42,660 nucleotides of DNA from Bacteroidota bacterium (GCA_017303995.1 JAFLBE010000037.1:1-42660), one strand, 5' to 3'. Positions 1 to 9,403 are shown, numbered from the stretch's first letter. A program made the numbers and translations. The notes: generated by a model not told the origin, from the sequence alone.

Positions 1-1
1 G

Positions 2-637
2 AAAGGATTGACAGCTTTTGGCCGGAAGGTCATCTGGAAAATGAATGATCTGGGTATGATGCCCGACGTTAGCCATGTTGGTGAACAAACCTTCTGGGAT
101 ATGATAACTGCCAGCCAGAAACCGGTCATTGCTTCCCATTCATCCGTTTATCATTTGTGTCCGCACCCGAGAAATTTAAAAGATGAGCAGCTGAGAGCCA
201 TTGCAAAATCTGGCGGACTCGTTTGCATCAACTTTTTTTCGGGATTTATTGACCCGGGTTACTTTCCGGCAAGGAATAAAATCCTGCTTGAAAGGAAGTC
301 AGAAAAAGAGTTGTTCACTGAAGATCATTTCCCAAATTACGAAGCCTGGTTCACAGCAGAAGACCGGTTGGTTGGAAGTTGGGTAAATGAAGTTAGGCCA
401 GAGTTTGGGTTGCTGATTGACCACATTGTTTATGCAGTGAATCTGATTGGTGAAGATCATGTGGGACTAGGTTCTGACTTCGACGGAATTGAATCAGCGC
501 CAAAAGAACTCGATTCGGTTTTGGATTTAAAAAAAATCCCTGAAGCTTTGCAGCAACGGGGATTTTCAGAAAAGACGATTGAGAAAATTTGTTATAAGAA
601 TTTTCTCAGAGTTTTGAAGGAAAGTGAAAGGCGTTAA
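2..637 (+). CDS. Membrane dipeptidase family protein (peptidase M19), 3'-terminal part
   Basis: C-terminal portion of a zinc-dependent dipeptidase of the renal dipeptidase/M19 family, which hydrolyses dipeptides. The reading frame is open to the left edge, so the true start lies outside the window; the TTG at position 8 is internal. The visible part keeps family motifs in order: GLTAFG, then LGMMPDVSHV, then PVIASHSS (metal-site histidine), then GGLVCINF, and near the end HVGLGSDFDG, with the usual NFLRVL close to the C-terminus. The full family protein is about 350-420 aa, so roughly half is missing. The gene ends 2 bp before the stop of the convergent methyltransferase gene, leaving no room for a separate terminator. 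Family assignment is firm; substrate is not shown. Confidence 0.9.
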   Translation, partial: KGLTAFGRKVIWKMNDLGMMPDVSHVGEQTFWDMITASQKPVIASHSSVYHLCPHPRNLKDEQLRAIAKSGGLVCINFFSGFIDPGYFPARNKILLERKSEKELFTEDHFPNYEAWFTAEDRLVGSWVNEVRPEFGLLIDHIVYAVNLIGEDHVGLGSDFDGIESAPKELDSVLDLKKIPEALQQRGFSEKTIEKICYKNFLRVLKESERR

Positions 638-639
638 AT

Positions 640-1380
640 TTATTTCTGGTATGGTGTTTCTTCCACAATAAAGGCAACCTGATAGTAATTATTGACTGCG
701 CCAATCATTTTCAGTTTGATGTAATAAGATCCCGTAAAATCAAGAAATGCTCTGAATTCATGCATGGGAACATTGAATTCATCAAAAATGATGATGTCGT
801 TTTTTCTGAGCCGTGTTGCAAGCTGAGTTAACGTAAATAAAGTTGCTGAATAAATATCAGCATCCATGTGAATGACTTTGAGTTTGTCGTCCTTGAAGGT
901 TGTTAAAAACCCGGGCAATGTATCCTGGAAAATCCCCTTGTAAAAAAAACCTCTAGGGTCATTACCAATATCAGGAAACGCCCCAGAAGCAGACATATCA
1001 CCTGCCTTAAAAACATTCCAGTCTTCTGGTAACCCGGTAAAAGTATCAAATCCGTAAAACCGGGTTTCAGAATCCTTGACCTTATTCATCCACCATTTAA
1101 AGGATACACCTGCTGCAACGCCAAACTCAAGATAATTGAACGAACTTGATATATGGTTTTGAATCACATGTTCATAAAGTGAATATCGACGTTCATAATT
1201 TCGGTCAGGAACATAAAAATCGTCAAGTGATGGTTTCTCTGTTTTTTCAAGCCAATTTGAAAGTTTGGTGAGATACCCAATTGCCGGCAGAATTCCTGAA
1301 AATGGATTAAAAAGCTTATGCAGCCTGAATTTGAGAAATAAACCTTTGGTTTTTCTCGCACTTTTAATGATAAATTGCAT
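640..1380 (-). CDS. TylF/MycF-like class I SAM-dependent methyltransferase
   Basis: A 246-aa Rossmann-fold methyltransferase of the TylF (macrocin O-methyltransferase-like) group, which transfers a methyl group from S-adenosylmethionine to small molecules, often sugars. Visible motifs: YLEFGVAAG around residues 83-91 (SAM-binding motif I), GFDTFTGLPEDW, and HMDADIYSAT followed by IIIFDEFN, the Asp-rich metal and substrate region typical of TylF. It stands alone: convergent with the M19 gene and divergent from the BrkB gene, separated from the latter by 194 bp that must hold both promoters. A GGA sits 6 bp upstream of the ATG. The substrate cannot be told from sequence; macrolide modification should not be assumed. 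Confidence 0.8.
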   Translation of the reverse strand: MQFIIKSARKTKGLFLKFRLHKLFNPFSGILPAIGYLTKLSNWLEKTEKPSLDDFYVPDRNYERRYSLYEHVIQNHISSSFNYLEFGVAAGVSFKWWMNKVKDSETRFYGFDTFTGLPEDWNVFKAGDMSASGAFPDIGNDPRGFFYKGIFQDTLPGFLTTFKDDKLKVIHMDADIYSATLFTLTQLATRLRKNDIIIFDEFNVPMHEFRAFLDFTGSYYIKLKMIGAVNNYYQVAFIVEETPYQK

Positions 1381-1574
1381 GTTTGTCCAAAATGGAAAAG
1401 AATGTAAAATGGGGCGATCACAAACTCCAGAACAGTTGTTCTGGTAATGAATTCAAAATTACTTCATTTTGGGACTGAATTGAAATTTGAATCCACCTAA
1501 AGTGCATTCTTCAAAATCCGCTTTGATTTTAAGTTAACTTTCCGGAATTTTAATCATTTTCTCAGGTCAGACCC

Positions 1575-2990
1575 ATGGCAATCAACAAATACAGGCTAAC
1601 GCTTTCCAGAATCCTCAAATTTCTTCAGTATGACATCTGGCGAATTCCAGTCAATAATATCTCTGGTGCCCCCCATTTTTTTATCAGGCAAGTTCGTATC
1701 ATCATGATTGCAATCAGAGGGTATGAAGAAGACAAGCTTCAACTCAGGGCTGCATCGCTGACTTTTTATACTTTGCTTTCAGTGGTGCCGATTGCTGCCA
1801 TGATTTTTGGTATCGCAAAGGGATTTGGTTTCGATAAAATTCTGGAAAATGAGATCAGAAACAACCTGACCGGACAGGAAGATGTGGTTGAAAAAGTAAT
1901 TGCCTTTTCAAACACTCTGCTTGAATCAACCAAGGGTGAACTGATGGCAGGAATCGGAATTGCAATGCTGCTCTGGACAGTTATCAGTATTTTCAGCAGT
2001 ATTGAAGATTCTTTCAATGCCATTTTCGATGTAAAAAAAGGACGCACTTACCTGAGAAAGTTCAGTGATTATTTTTCACTGATGCTGATTGCCCCAATTT
2101 TTCTTGTTCTGGCAAGCAGTGTAAGTGTGTATGTTGCAACCGTATTAACATCTGTTCAGGCTCAGTATGTTGCACTTGGAACTCTGGCGCCGCTTTTCAA
2201 TTTCATCATTAACCTGCTTCCGTTTGTGCTGATCTGGAGTTTGTTTACCCTGATTTATTTGATTATGCCCAATACCCGTGTGCAATTCAGATCGGCTTTG
2301 ATTGCTGGTGTGATTGCCGGGACAGTTTTTACCGGAATTCAGTGGGGATATATTTACTTTCAGGTTGGTGTTTCGAAGTATAATGCCATTTACGGTTCGT
2401 TTGCTGCGCTTCCTTTGTTTATGATTTGGCTTCAGCTTTCCTGGCTGGTGGTTTTAATCGGGGCTGAAATGGCTTACGCCAATCAAAATGTTGAAAACTT
2501 TGAATACGAAAAAGATATTTCTACGATCAGTCATGAACATAAAAGATTTGTTTCACTGCTGATCATGCATTCTCTGGTGAAAAACTTCGAAAATGGCCGG
2601 AGACCGCTCACAACGAAAATGTTGTCAGCCCGGCTGGGTCTGCCGTTCCGTCTGATCAGAAAAGTAGTAAGCGAATTAATTTCCTGCGGGTTGGTGGTTG
2701 AAATCAAACCTGATGAAAAATCTGAGCGGTCGTTTCACCCGGCAATGGATATCAATAAAATGACGGTCATTTTTGTGCTGAACCGGTTGGATAATATAGG
2801 TTCTGATCACATCAAACCGAAATTCTCAGTGGCAGTTGACCAGCTGAATATGACACTTTTGGGTTTCAAATCTCTCATGGAAGCAACTGACGGCAATTTT
2901 CTGCTGAAAGATTTGGTTGATGGTCCGCCAGTTCCCGAAGAAATTGAAGAGGAAGAATTGGCTCCGACTGAAGCTTTTGAAGAAAACTAA
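1575..2990 (+). CDS. YihY/BrkB family inner-membrane protein with C-terminal winged-helix-like domain
   Basis: A 471-aa polytopic protein of the YihY/virulence factor BrkB family (often mislabelled ribonuclease BN). The N-terminal part carries the family hallmarks: LRAASLTFYTLLSVVP near residues 57-72, MLLWTVISIFSSIEDSFNAIF, and later KYNAIYGSFAALPLFMIWLQLSW followed by VLIGAEMAYA. About six membrane segments lie between residues 60 and 310. The remaining 150 residues are soluble and include a segment (RPLTTKMLSARLGLPFRLIRK and what follows) that reads like a winged helix-turn-helix, ending in a very acidic tail. Molecular function of the family is unsettled. The stop overlaps the convergent tag gene by 4 bp. 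Confidence 0.88.
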   Translation: MAINKYRLTLSRILKFLQYDIWRIPVNNISGAPHFFIRQVRIIMIAIRGYEEDKLQLRAASLTFYTLLSVVPIAAMIFGIAKGFGFDKILENEIRNNLTGQEDVVEKVIAFSNTLLESTKGELMAGIGIAMLLWTVISIFSSIEDSFNAIFDVKKGRTYLRKFSDYFSLMLIAPIFLVLASSVSVYVATVLTSVQAQYVALGTLAPLFNFIINLLPFVLIWSLFTLIYLIMPNTRVQFRSALIAGVIAGTVFTGIQWGYIYFQVGVSKYNAIYGSFAALPLFMIWLQLSWLVVLIGAEMAYANQNVENFEYEKDISTISHEHKRFVSLLIMHSLVKNFENGRRPLTTKMLSARLGLPFRLIRKVVSELISCGLVVEIKPDEKSERSFHPAMDINKMTVIFVLNRLDNIGSDHIKPKFSVAVDQLNMTLLGFKSLMEATDGNFLLKDLVDGPPVPEEIEEEELAPTEAFEEN

Positions 2991-3556
2991 ATTTGGGTTT
3001 CAGTTCTCCTGAAGCAGGTAATCAGGTGATCATCAATCACTCCACCGGCCTGCAAAAAGGCATAAACAATAGTTGATCCAACAAAGTTGAATCCTCGTTT
3101 TTTAAGTTCCTTGCTGATCTGGTCAGATAGTTCAGTTCTTGCCGGAAGTTCCTTCAGTTCTGTAAACTGATTTACGATGGGTTTACCATCAACAAATTTC
3201 CAGATCCAGGCATCGAACGAACCGAATTCTTTTTGGATCTCAAGAAATGCTTTTGCGTTTTTAACAGCAGAAGCAACCTTTAATCGGTTTCTCACGATTC
3301 CCGGATCCAATAGCAAATCTGCAATTCTTCCTTCATCGAATTGTGCCACTTTAACGGGATCAAAATTCTCAAACGCCCGCCGATAACCTTCACGTTTGTA
3401 TAAAATCGTCTTCCAGCTGAGTCCGGCCTGAGCACCATCGAGCACAATTTTTTCAAACCAATGCCGGTCATCATGAATCGGCACACCCCACTCTTCATCG
3501 TGATACTGAATCATTAAAGGGTCATCCCCATTCCATCCGCACCGGTTCAGAGTCAT
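2987..3556 (-). CDS. tag: DNA-3-methyladenine glycosylase I
   Basis: A 189-aa base-excision repair glycosylase that removes 3-methyladenine from alkylated DNA. The family zinc-site residues are all present: Cys6 in RCGW, His19 in QYHDEEWG, and the C-terminal DDHLITC pair. The EEWG, LSWKTIL and FVGSTIVYAFLQAGG motifs are typical, and the length is as expected. The ATG overlaps the stop of the upstream DinB-like gene (ATGA, 4 bp), so the two are almost certainly translationally coupled. The 3' end overlaps the convergent BrkB-family gene by 4 bp. Confidence 0.95.
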   Translation of the reverse strand: MTLNRCGWNGDDPLMIQYHDEEWGVPIHDDRHWFEKIVLDGAQAGLSWKTILYKREGYRRAFENFDPVKVAQFDEGRIADLLLDPGIVRNRLKVASAVKNAKAFLEIQKEFGSFDAWIWKFVDGKPIVNQFTELKELPARTELSDQISKELKKRGFNFVGSTIVYAFLQAGGVIDDHLITCFRRTETQI

Positions 3557-4083
3557 TTTTTCCCCAGAAATTTATTCAATCTTTTTCGCTGAGCTTCATG
3601 ATGGGCAAAATGCATGACAATCAGCAGATACCATTCTTTTGCATTTAAATATCCCAATGCCGGATGCTGGGTTTTTATTGTTTCATCTGAATGAATTACA
3701 ATTTCGGCAAGTTTTTCCATGGACGCTGAAAGCCGGTCCAATGCAGCAAACATCTGAGCCTTGTCGGGTTGTTTGGGTGTGTAAGTGTCAGAGGGCGGAA
3801 CTGAAATGCGTTTGGGTGGAAATCCGCCGAAGAAAAAGGATATTTTCCCCGGGAATGTTTTTTCGCCACCTTTTTCTGCCTTAATTCCGTTCAGACAACG
3901 CTGGATGTGATTGATGTGGAAGTTTTCAGTTCCCAACGTAAGGTGAGCATAAAGCTGACCAACCGACCATTTTCCCGGTTCAGGCTGACGTGCGAATTCT
4001 TCGTCAGAATAACCAGGAAGTGCGTCCTTCCAGCTTCTGATTCGTTTTTCGAGCTTTTTAAAAGAGTTTTGAATGGATGCCAT
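3553..4083 (-). CDS. DinB family protein
   Basis: A 176-aa four-helix-bundle protein of the DinB/YfiT-like superfamily. Members are putative metal-binding proteins, some acting as thiol (for example bacillithiol) S-transferases. Evidence: the GKWSVGQLYAHLTLGTENFH segment with its first metal-type histidine, and the C-terminal MHFAHHEAQRKR motif with further histidines. It starts at an ATG preceded by a weak AGG and overlaps tag by 4 bp, forming a two-gene unit. The pairing with a DNA alkylation repair enzyme fits a damage or electrophile response, but that is inference from context only. Confidence 0.85.
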   Translation of the reverse strand: MASIQNSFKKLEKRIRSWKDALPGYSDEEFARQPEPGKWSVGQLYAHLTLGTENFHINHIQRCLNGIKAEKGGEKTFPGKISFFFGGFPPKRISVPPSDTYTPKQPDKAQMFAALDRLSASMEKLAEIVIHSDETIKTQHPALGYLNAKEWYLLIVMHFAHHEAQRKRLNKFLGKK

Positions 4084-4150
4084 GCTGATGACCTGACCTT
4101 GATAGTTTAGTTAAAGTTATGAGAAAAGTTTCGAGGAAAAAACCAGAATG

Positions 4151-4510
4151 TCATGATGTTAAATCCTGAGCGGGCCTAAGGAGTTTAATTAAAAACCCGA
4201 TAACCAAGCCCATCACCAAACTTGCAATCACAATGGGAATAAAATGGTCAGGCTGGTTTTTGGAAAAAGATTCGGCGATGTACCAGGGTGAGCACAGCAC
4301 GACTGTGAAAAATATACTCCACAAAAGGATTTTGGACCCGAAATTCAAAAGAAAAACAATAAAGCCGCAGGTGAACCAGAACAGAACCGACTGAAATAAA
4401 ATCCAGTCATTGAGATCCGGTTCAACAGAAACAAGCAGAATGGCTTCAAGAATTGCAGGTACAAGACCCGTTAATGAAGCAAGGATGTATTTATTTTGAA
4501 CACGTTTCAT
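4151..4510 (-). CDS. Small hypothetical membrane protein
   Basis: A 119-aa protein not recognised as a named family. It is almost entirely hydrophobic, with about four predicted membrane segments: LASLTGLVPAILEAILLVSV, a stretch around residues 38-56, IFFTVVLCSPWYIA, and IVIASLVMGLVIGFLIKLL. A good GGAGGG lies 6 bp upstream of the ATG, so it is translated rather than a chance frame. It lies between the DinB-like gene and the WYL regulator on the same strand with gaps of 67 and 76 bp. No catalytic motif is visible. Confidence 0.7.
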   Translation of the reverse strand: MKRVQNKYILASLTGLVPAILEAILLVSVEPDLNDWILFQSVLFWFTCGFIVFLLNFGSKILLWSIFFTVVLCSPWYIAESFSKNQPDHFIPIVIASLVMGLVIGFLIKLLRPAQDLTS

Positions 4511-4586
4511 TTTCCCTCCATTTTATTTGATCAAACAAAGTTCAATGGAAGTTGTGACACCGTACTGTCAGCAGGAAAATTAAATT

Positions 4587-5534
4587 TCAGGAAATTCCGT
4601 AGTGATTTTGCAATAACCGGATGTGGTCTTTGAGAAGGGATTTCAGTTCTTCGGGGTAATCAATATAAATCCTGTTCCCGAAACCCAGAAGCCAGCCGGG
4701 AAGATAGGCCTGATCGGAAACAATGTACCTGAAAGTTACAATTCCATCTTCAGTTTCAGAATCTGAAATCATGCCGAATGTATATTTTTCACGGAAGATT
4801 CTTGCTGTTTTTCTGTCGGTTTTCAGACTGAATTCAAACGCCGAATCAATTTTCATTCTCGATTTCAGGAAATCCCTAAGGCTGAATCCGTCGTTTCTTT
4901 CGAAAACATCATCTTGAAAAGTTACGGTCTTGATCCTGTCAATCCTGAAATCCCGGTATTCCGCTCTGAGCCGGCACCAGGCAATCAGATGCCAGTGATT
5001 CAGATAATAGACCAAACCTTTCGGCTCTGTAATTCTTGTTACAGGATGATCTGCTTTTACAGAGAGATATCTGATTTCAACAGTTTTATGGTGGAGGATT
5101 GCAAACTGAAACCTGGAAAGCAAATCTGAGTTTTCCGCATTTCCAGCCGGACTTAATACCGCCAGTGAATCTGACAACTTTTCGAGAGTTGATTTTTGTT
5201 CGGACGGAAGGACAGAAATAATTTTCATTCTGGCGGAAATAACGGCCAATTTCAGGGATTCATCAGTCAGATTTTCGGCAAGACGACTTCCAAGAAAAAG
5301 TGCGGAAGCTTCATCAGGAGTTAGCATGACAGGTGGCAAATGGTAACCATCGACAAGTCTGTACCCGTCCCCGGCTTCTGCAGCCAGCGGAACACCAGCT
5401 CCTTCAAGGGCTTTTAAATCGCGGTAAACAGTTCGGATACTAATGTTAAAATGGCTGGCGATTTCGCGGGCACGAACAAGTTTTTTACTTTGGAGGAAGA
5501 GAAGGATGGCAATTAATCGATCAGTTTTAGTCAT
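4587..5534 (-). CDS. YafY-type transcriptional regulator (HTH_11 + WYL domain)
   Basis: DNA-binding regulator of about 315 aa. The N-terminus is a DeoR-like winged helix: DRLIAILLFLQ, REIASHFNISIRTVYRDLKAL, then GVPLAAEAGDGYRL. The middle region carries the WYL ligand or nucleic-acid sensing fold (VEIRYLS, GLVYYLNHWHLIAWCR, DFRIDRI), followed by a WCX-like C-terminal part. The frame continues upstream to an ATG at 5615, but family members normally start at the equivalent of MTKTDRL, so 5534 is chosen; neither start has a strong ribosome binding site. Such regulators often control an adjacent gene or themselves; here the target is unknown. The divergent antiporter gene starts about 245 bp away. 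Confidence 0.85.
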   Translation of the reverse strand: MTKTDRLIAILLFLQSKKLVRAREIASHFNISIRTVYRDLKALEGAGVPLAAEAGDGYRLVDGYHLPPVMLTPDEASALFLGSRLAENLTDESLKLAVISARMKIISVLPSEQKSTLEKLSDSLAVLSPAGNAENSDLLSRFQFAILHHKTVEIRYLSVKADHPVTRITEPKGLVYYLNHWHLIAWCRLRAEYRDFRIDRIKTVTFQDDVFERNDGFSLRDFLKSRMKIDSAFEFSLKTDRKTARIFREKYTFGMISDSETEDGIVTFRYIVSDQAYLPGWLLGFGNRIYIDYPEELKSLLKDHIRLLQNHYGIS

Positions 5535-5779
5535 GAAGGTTAAGAGAAGCCGATACCTTATACTTGCGATCTGAAACAAAGATACCGCAAGTTTTTTTCT
5601 GATCTGTTGATCCATCTCATAAATTCAGGTGTGACCCGAATGACTAAAATTAAAATTTAGGCATGATTTCAATCCATCACTGACTAGCTTTGGGTTGAAT
5701 TCCTGCATTGAAATTGTTATTATCCTGTTGTAATCCCGGATTTGTATCTTCTCTTTTCATTTAAACCGAAAGTAAAAGT

Positions 5780-7039
5780 ATGGCAGTTATTATTCTCTCT
5801 ATCGGGTTGATGGTTTTTTTCTCGCACTTTTTATCACTTCAGTTTAAGAAGACCAATATTCCTGATGTTCTCGTACTCATGGCAATCGGGTTGATTCTCG
5901 GTCCGGTAATGGGTTGGATATCGCCCGATGATTTTGGGAAAGCAGGTTCAGTGATCGCCACGATTGCACTGGTTGTCATTCTTTTTGAAAGCGGAACATC
6001 AATCAATCTGGAGGTGATGGGAAGAGCATTAAATATCACCAGCAAAATTGCAATCGGGAGTTTTATTTTAACGGCGGTCATTGTCACCTGGCTTGCCATT
6101 ATTTTTCTTGAATTGACATTACTTCCGGCTTTATTGCTTGGTGTTATCCTTGCCGGAACGTCATCAGCGGTCGTCATCCCGATGGTAGGTTCATTAAAAA
6201 TGGCCGAAAAGCCGGGAACAGTACTTGTACTTGAATCAGCTCTTACCGATGTGCTTTGTATTGTGGGTGTATTTGCCTTGCTTCAGGTAATTACCCAAGG
6301 TGATGTTGATGCCGGGAAATTGATTGGTGGAGTTTTTGCAGCCCTGATTTTTGCAGCTGCAATCGGGTTTCTTGGTGGAATTGGCTGGTTGTTTGTACTA
6401 GGGAAAGTAAGAGATTTTCCCAACACAATTTCATCAACGCTTGCCTATGCTTTTATTATTTACGGTGTTTGTGAGTTCTTAGGTTTCTCAGGCGCAATTG
6501 CTTCACTTTCACTGGGAATAACCATTTCAAATTTTAAAGAAATGGGATTGGGCAGGTTTCATTTCCTCAATAAAAATATTGTCTCACTTACCACTTTTGA
6601 CCTGGCGTTTTACGGTGAGGCAGTATTTTTATTGAAAACGTATTTTTTCGTCTATCTGGGTATTTCGATTCACTTTTCTTCACCGGTATTGTTTGTGGTT
6701 GCAAGCGGAATGATGGTTCTTGTTTTTCTGATGCGGATTATCCTGACCCGGTTTATTTACAAAAGTCCTGAATTTACACTTCGGGATACTGCCATCACGA
6801 CCATGTTGGCGCCGAAGGGACTTGCAGCTGCTGTACTTGCAACTTTACCCATGCAATATGGTGTGGTTGGGGGAGAATTGATCAGAGATACGACGTATAT
6901 GGTAGTTCTCATCAGTATTTCTTTAACAGCTATTCTGATTATCATTTATCCGAACAAACTGATTCAAAAGTTTTACTCTGCGATGCTAAATAAACCAGTT
7001 CATGTTGTTGAAAAAGAAAAGCCTCAGTCTTCAGTTTAA
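5780..7039 (+). CDS. Cation:proton antiporter (Na+/H+ exchanger family)
   Basis: A 419-aa integral membrane antiporter of the CPA superfamily (PF00999-type fold), exchanging Na+ or K+ for protons. About 12 hydrophobic segments are visible. Recognisable features include the opening TNIPDVLVLMAIGLILGP, the VVILFESGTSINL segment, LLGVILAGTSSAVVIPM, and VLESALTDVLCIVG, where the acidic residue of the ion site is expected in the ALTD stretch. A late APKGLAAAVLATLP matches the family. It ends at a strong bidirectional terminator shared with the convergent protease gene. Ion specificity cannot be read from the sequence. Confidence 0.9.
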   Translation: MAVIILSIGLMVFFSHFLSLQFKKTNIPDVLVLMAIGLILGPVMGWISPDDFGKAGSVIATIALVVILFESGTSINLEVMGRALNITSKIAIGSFILTAVIVTWLAIIFLELTLLPALLLGVILAGTSSAVVIPMVGSLKMAEKPGTVLVLESALTDVLCIVGVFALLQVITQGDVDAGKLIGGVFAALIFAAAIGFLGGIGWLFVLGKVRDFPNTISSTLAYAFIIYGVCEFLGFSGAIASLSLGITISNFKEMGLGRFHFLNKNIVSLTTFDLAFYGEAVFLLKTYFFVYLGISIHFSSPVLFVVASGMMVLVFLMRIILTRFIYKSPEFTLRDTAITTMLAPKGLAAAVLATLPMQYGVVGGELIRDTTYMVVLISISLTAILIIIYPNKLIQKFYSAMLNKPVHVVEKEKPQSSV

Positions 7040-7057
7040 ATCAGGTTTTTCCCTGAC

Positions 7058-7088
7058 AAAAAAAACGGGGCAATTGCCCCGTTTTTTT
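7058..7088. terminator. Bidirectional intrinsic terminator
   Basis: A perfect inverted repeat ACGGGG-CAATTG-CCCCGT flanked by an A-run on the left and a T-run on the right. It sits between the ends of the plus-strand antiporter gene and the minus-strand protease gene, so it can terminate both. Confidence 0.93.
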
Positions 7089-7115
7089 ATCAACCAAACT
7101 CACCAAACAAAACAA

Positions 7116-8657
7116 TCAAAGAATGGTAACACCAATATATTGAGCTTGTCCGTCTGGGGTTTTAATTTTCAGAAGAACTGCATCCCCTTTTTCTTTTTGA
7201 GCTAAAACTTTATTCAGATCACCGACAGTTTTAACTTCCTTCCGGTCAATTTCAACAATGACAAGTCCGACAGCAAGATCATTAAATCCGGTTTCTCTGA
7301 TTTTATTTACCATCAACCCAACATCAGTTTTATACTTTGTCATTTCTGATTTGGTAAGCGGACGAAGATCAACACCCAGTTTACTTACCGATGCTTTCTG
7401 GGCTTCAGCTTCATCCTGAGAGTCAAGACCCATACTTTCATCTGATGAGGCCAAGCTGCCAAGAGAATTTTTTTCTACAAGAGTCAGCTGGAAGTTTAAT
7501 TCTTTTCCATCCCGCCAGATAATCATTTTTACTTTGTCACCAGGCCTTCTTGAAGCAACAATGGCCTGAACCTGACTGGCTGAAGAAACTTCAGACGTTT
7601 CCACTTTCAGGATGGCGTCACCTTGTTTAATTCCAGCCTTTTCTGCAGGTCCGCCGGCAACAATATCCTGAACCAGAACCCCTTTACCTGAAGGAAGACC
7701 CAGTGCTTTACTGATTGTGCCATCCATTTCTTTCATACTGATACCAACAAACCCACGTAAAACCTTACCGTCACGAATCAGATCTGTGGCGACTTTTGTT
7801 GCCAGGTTAATCGGTATAGCAAAACCGTAGCCCTGATACCCACCCGTGCTGGATGCAATTGCTGAATTGATACCAACAACTGCCCCATTCATGGCAATAA
7901 GCGGACCACCGGAATTTCCGGGATTAATGGCAGCATCCGTCTGGATGAAGTTTTCAATTCCGTACACATCACCAATTATACCAATATTTCGGCCAAGTGC
8001 TGAAACAATTCCTGCCGTTACCGTTGAACTCAAATTTTGTGAAAGCGGAGTTCCGATGGCAATAACCCAGTCACCTACTTCAAGTTTGTCTGAATCACCC
8101 AAAGGTGCCACTGGCAGGTCTTTTCCTTCGATTTGAATAACAGCAAGATCAGTTTGAGGGTCACGACCGACCAATTTAGCCGGGAATTCTCGCTTGTCGA
8201 AAAGAATGACTTTTATTCCATCGTCATCAGCAGCTTCAACCACGTGATTATTGGTTAAAATATAGCCTTCCTCAGAAACAATTACACCACTACCGGAACC
8301 TTGCATTTTTGGACGACCGCCATTAGGTTGCGCATCCTGTGGAAAATCCGGAAAGAATTTTCTGAAAAAATCGTCGTTTCTGAACCGGTTATCAGATCCC
8401 TTTGAAGATCCGGTAACCTGAATATAAACGACGGTTGGCAGCATTTCTTTGGAAACAGCCCGGAATCTCGGACTTGGATCGGGAATTTTATCAAACTGAT
8501 TCAGATCGAAGTTTTTGTTGCCGAGGGTAACTTTTTTCCGGTCTTCACCCAATGCTGCGATGCCGTTAGGAATCCAATCCATACGCATCATAAACACAGA
8601 CCCGATCAGAATACCAACGCCAACGAGCATGATGTTGCGAAAAAAGGAAGATTTCAT
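7116..8657 (-). CDS. HtrA/DegP-like serine protease with PDZ domains
   Basis: A 513-aa envelope protease/chaperone of family S1C. An N-terminal hydrophobic segment (residues about 7-24) serves as a signal peptide or anchor. The trypsin-like domain has the complete triad: His138 in LTNNHVVEA, Asp170 in PQTDLAVIQ, and Ser249 in NPGNSGGPL. Two PDZ domains follow, the first with GVLVQDIVAGGPAEKAGIK and the second, more divergent, near residues 430-510. GGAG precedes the ATG at suitable spacing. It begins 14 bp after the end of recO on the same strand, so the two are probably co-transcribed. Role: degradation or refolding of misfolded periplasmic proteins. Confidence 0.95.
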   Translation of the reverse strand: MKSSFFRNIMLVGVGILIGSVFMMRMDWIPNGIAALGEDRKKVTLGNKNFDLNQFDKIPDPSPRFRAVSKEMLPTVVYIQVTGSSKGSDNRFRNDDFFRKFFPDFPQDAQPNGGRPKMQGSGSGVIVSEEGYILTNNHVVEAADDDGIKVILFDKREFPAKLVGRDPQTDLAVIQIEGKDLPVAPLGDSDKLEVGDWVIAIGTPLSQNLSSTVTAGIVSALGRNIGIIGDVYGIENFIQTDAAINPGNSGGPLIAMNGAVVGINSAIASSTGGYQGYGFAIPINLATKVATDLIRDGKVLRGFVGISMKEMDGTISKALGLPSGKGVLVQDIVAGGPAEKAGIKQGDAILKVETSEVSSASQVQAIVASRRPGDKVKMIIWRDGKELNFQLTLVEKNSLGSLASSDESMGLDSQDEAEAQKASVSKLGVDLRPLTKSEMTKYKTDVGLMVNKIRETGFNDLAVGLVIVEIDRKEVKTVGDLNKVLAQKEKGDAVLLKIKTPDGQAQYIGVTIL

Positions 8658-8671
8658 TTTCTAGACTCCAT

Positions 8672-9403
8672 TTATAAATCGAGATGGTACCTGAGGTGGT
8701 TTTCCATCATTTGTTCAAGAGTTAAGTACTGAGATTGACTCAACTGGCTCGCAGGTTGAGCCTGCTGATTGGGGTAAAGCCAGTGGCTGATCATGTCGAT
8801 CACCGGCGTTTCGACGGCATAATCCGATTTTTGGTTCCGCTGACAGGATTCACAAAAAATCTGTCCGACTGAAGCACTATATCCAACAGGTAAAGAACGG
8901 TCAAAATCACGAAAAGGTTTCCCGCAATTGCCACATTCGAAGGTGTTCGGTTCATATCCATTTAACTGGGATAGCCTGACGAAGAACTTCCCGAATAAAC
9001 CGGGGTGAAAAGTTGGGGCAGAATCAAGAGTTGTTAAAACCCGTGAAATGAGATTATAATGGGCAGAAGAATCATTATGGGGAACCTGAATTTTAAGCAT
9101 CCAGTCGAGAATCCGGAATCCGCCCATCATCCGGTCGTAGTCGGTCAGCAGTTGCTCCCGTTTAGCAAGCAAACTGGCCTGGGTCAGATTCTGAAGGTCC
9201 CTGCCTGATTTCAGATAAACCACAACTTCAAGTTCATTTAAAGGTTGAATAAGAAGTCCGTATCTGGAATTCTGTGATTTGGCACCTTTGGCAAGAATAG
9301 AAATCTTTCCGGCATCACGGGTTAGCAGAGTTGCAATTTTTGATGTGTCAGAATAGGGAATTGACCGGAGAACAATTGCCGGTGTGGTTAGGATTTCACT
9401 CAT
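8672..9403 (-). CDS. recO: DNA repair protein RecO
   Basis: A 243-aa recombination mediator that helps RecR load RecA on SSB-coated single-stranded DNA. The N-terminal OB fold shows the typical TPAIVLRSIPYSDTSKIATLL opening and AKGAKS. The C-terminal half has a four-cysteine zinc site, CGNC near residues 157-160 and CESC near 184-187. The length is standard. No clear ribosome binding site precedes the ATG, and only 17 bp upstream begins a 36-bp tandem repeat that must lie in the transcript leader or promoter. The protease gene follows 14 bp downstream. Confidence 0.93.
   Translation of the reverse strand: MSEILTTPAIVLRSIPYSDTSKIATLLTRDAGKISILAKGAKSQNSRYGLLIQPLNELEVVVYLKSGRDLQNLTQASLLAKREQLLTDYDRMMGGFRILDWMLKIQVPHNDSSAHYNLISRVLTTLDSAPTFHPGLFGKFFVRLSQLNGYEPNTFECGNCGKPFRDFDRSLPVGYSASVGQIFCESCQRNQKSDYAVETPVIDMISHWLYPNQQAQPASQLSQSQYLTLEQMMENHLRYHLDL

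Noticed and set aside
640-1380. Macrolide biosynthesis methyltransferase
   Set aside because: Similarity is to the TylF fold only; no polyketide or deoxysugar genes are nearby.
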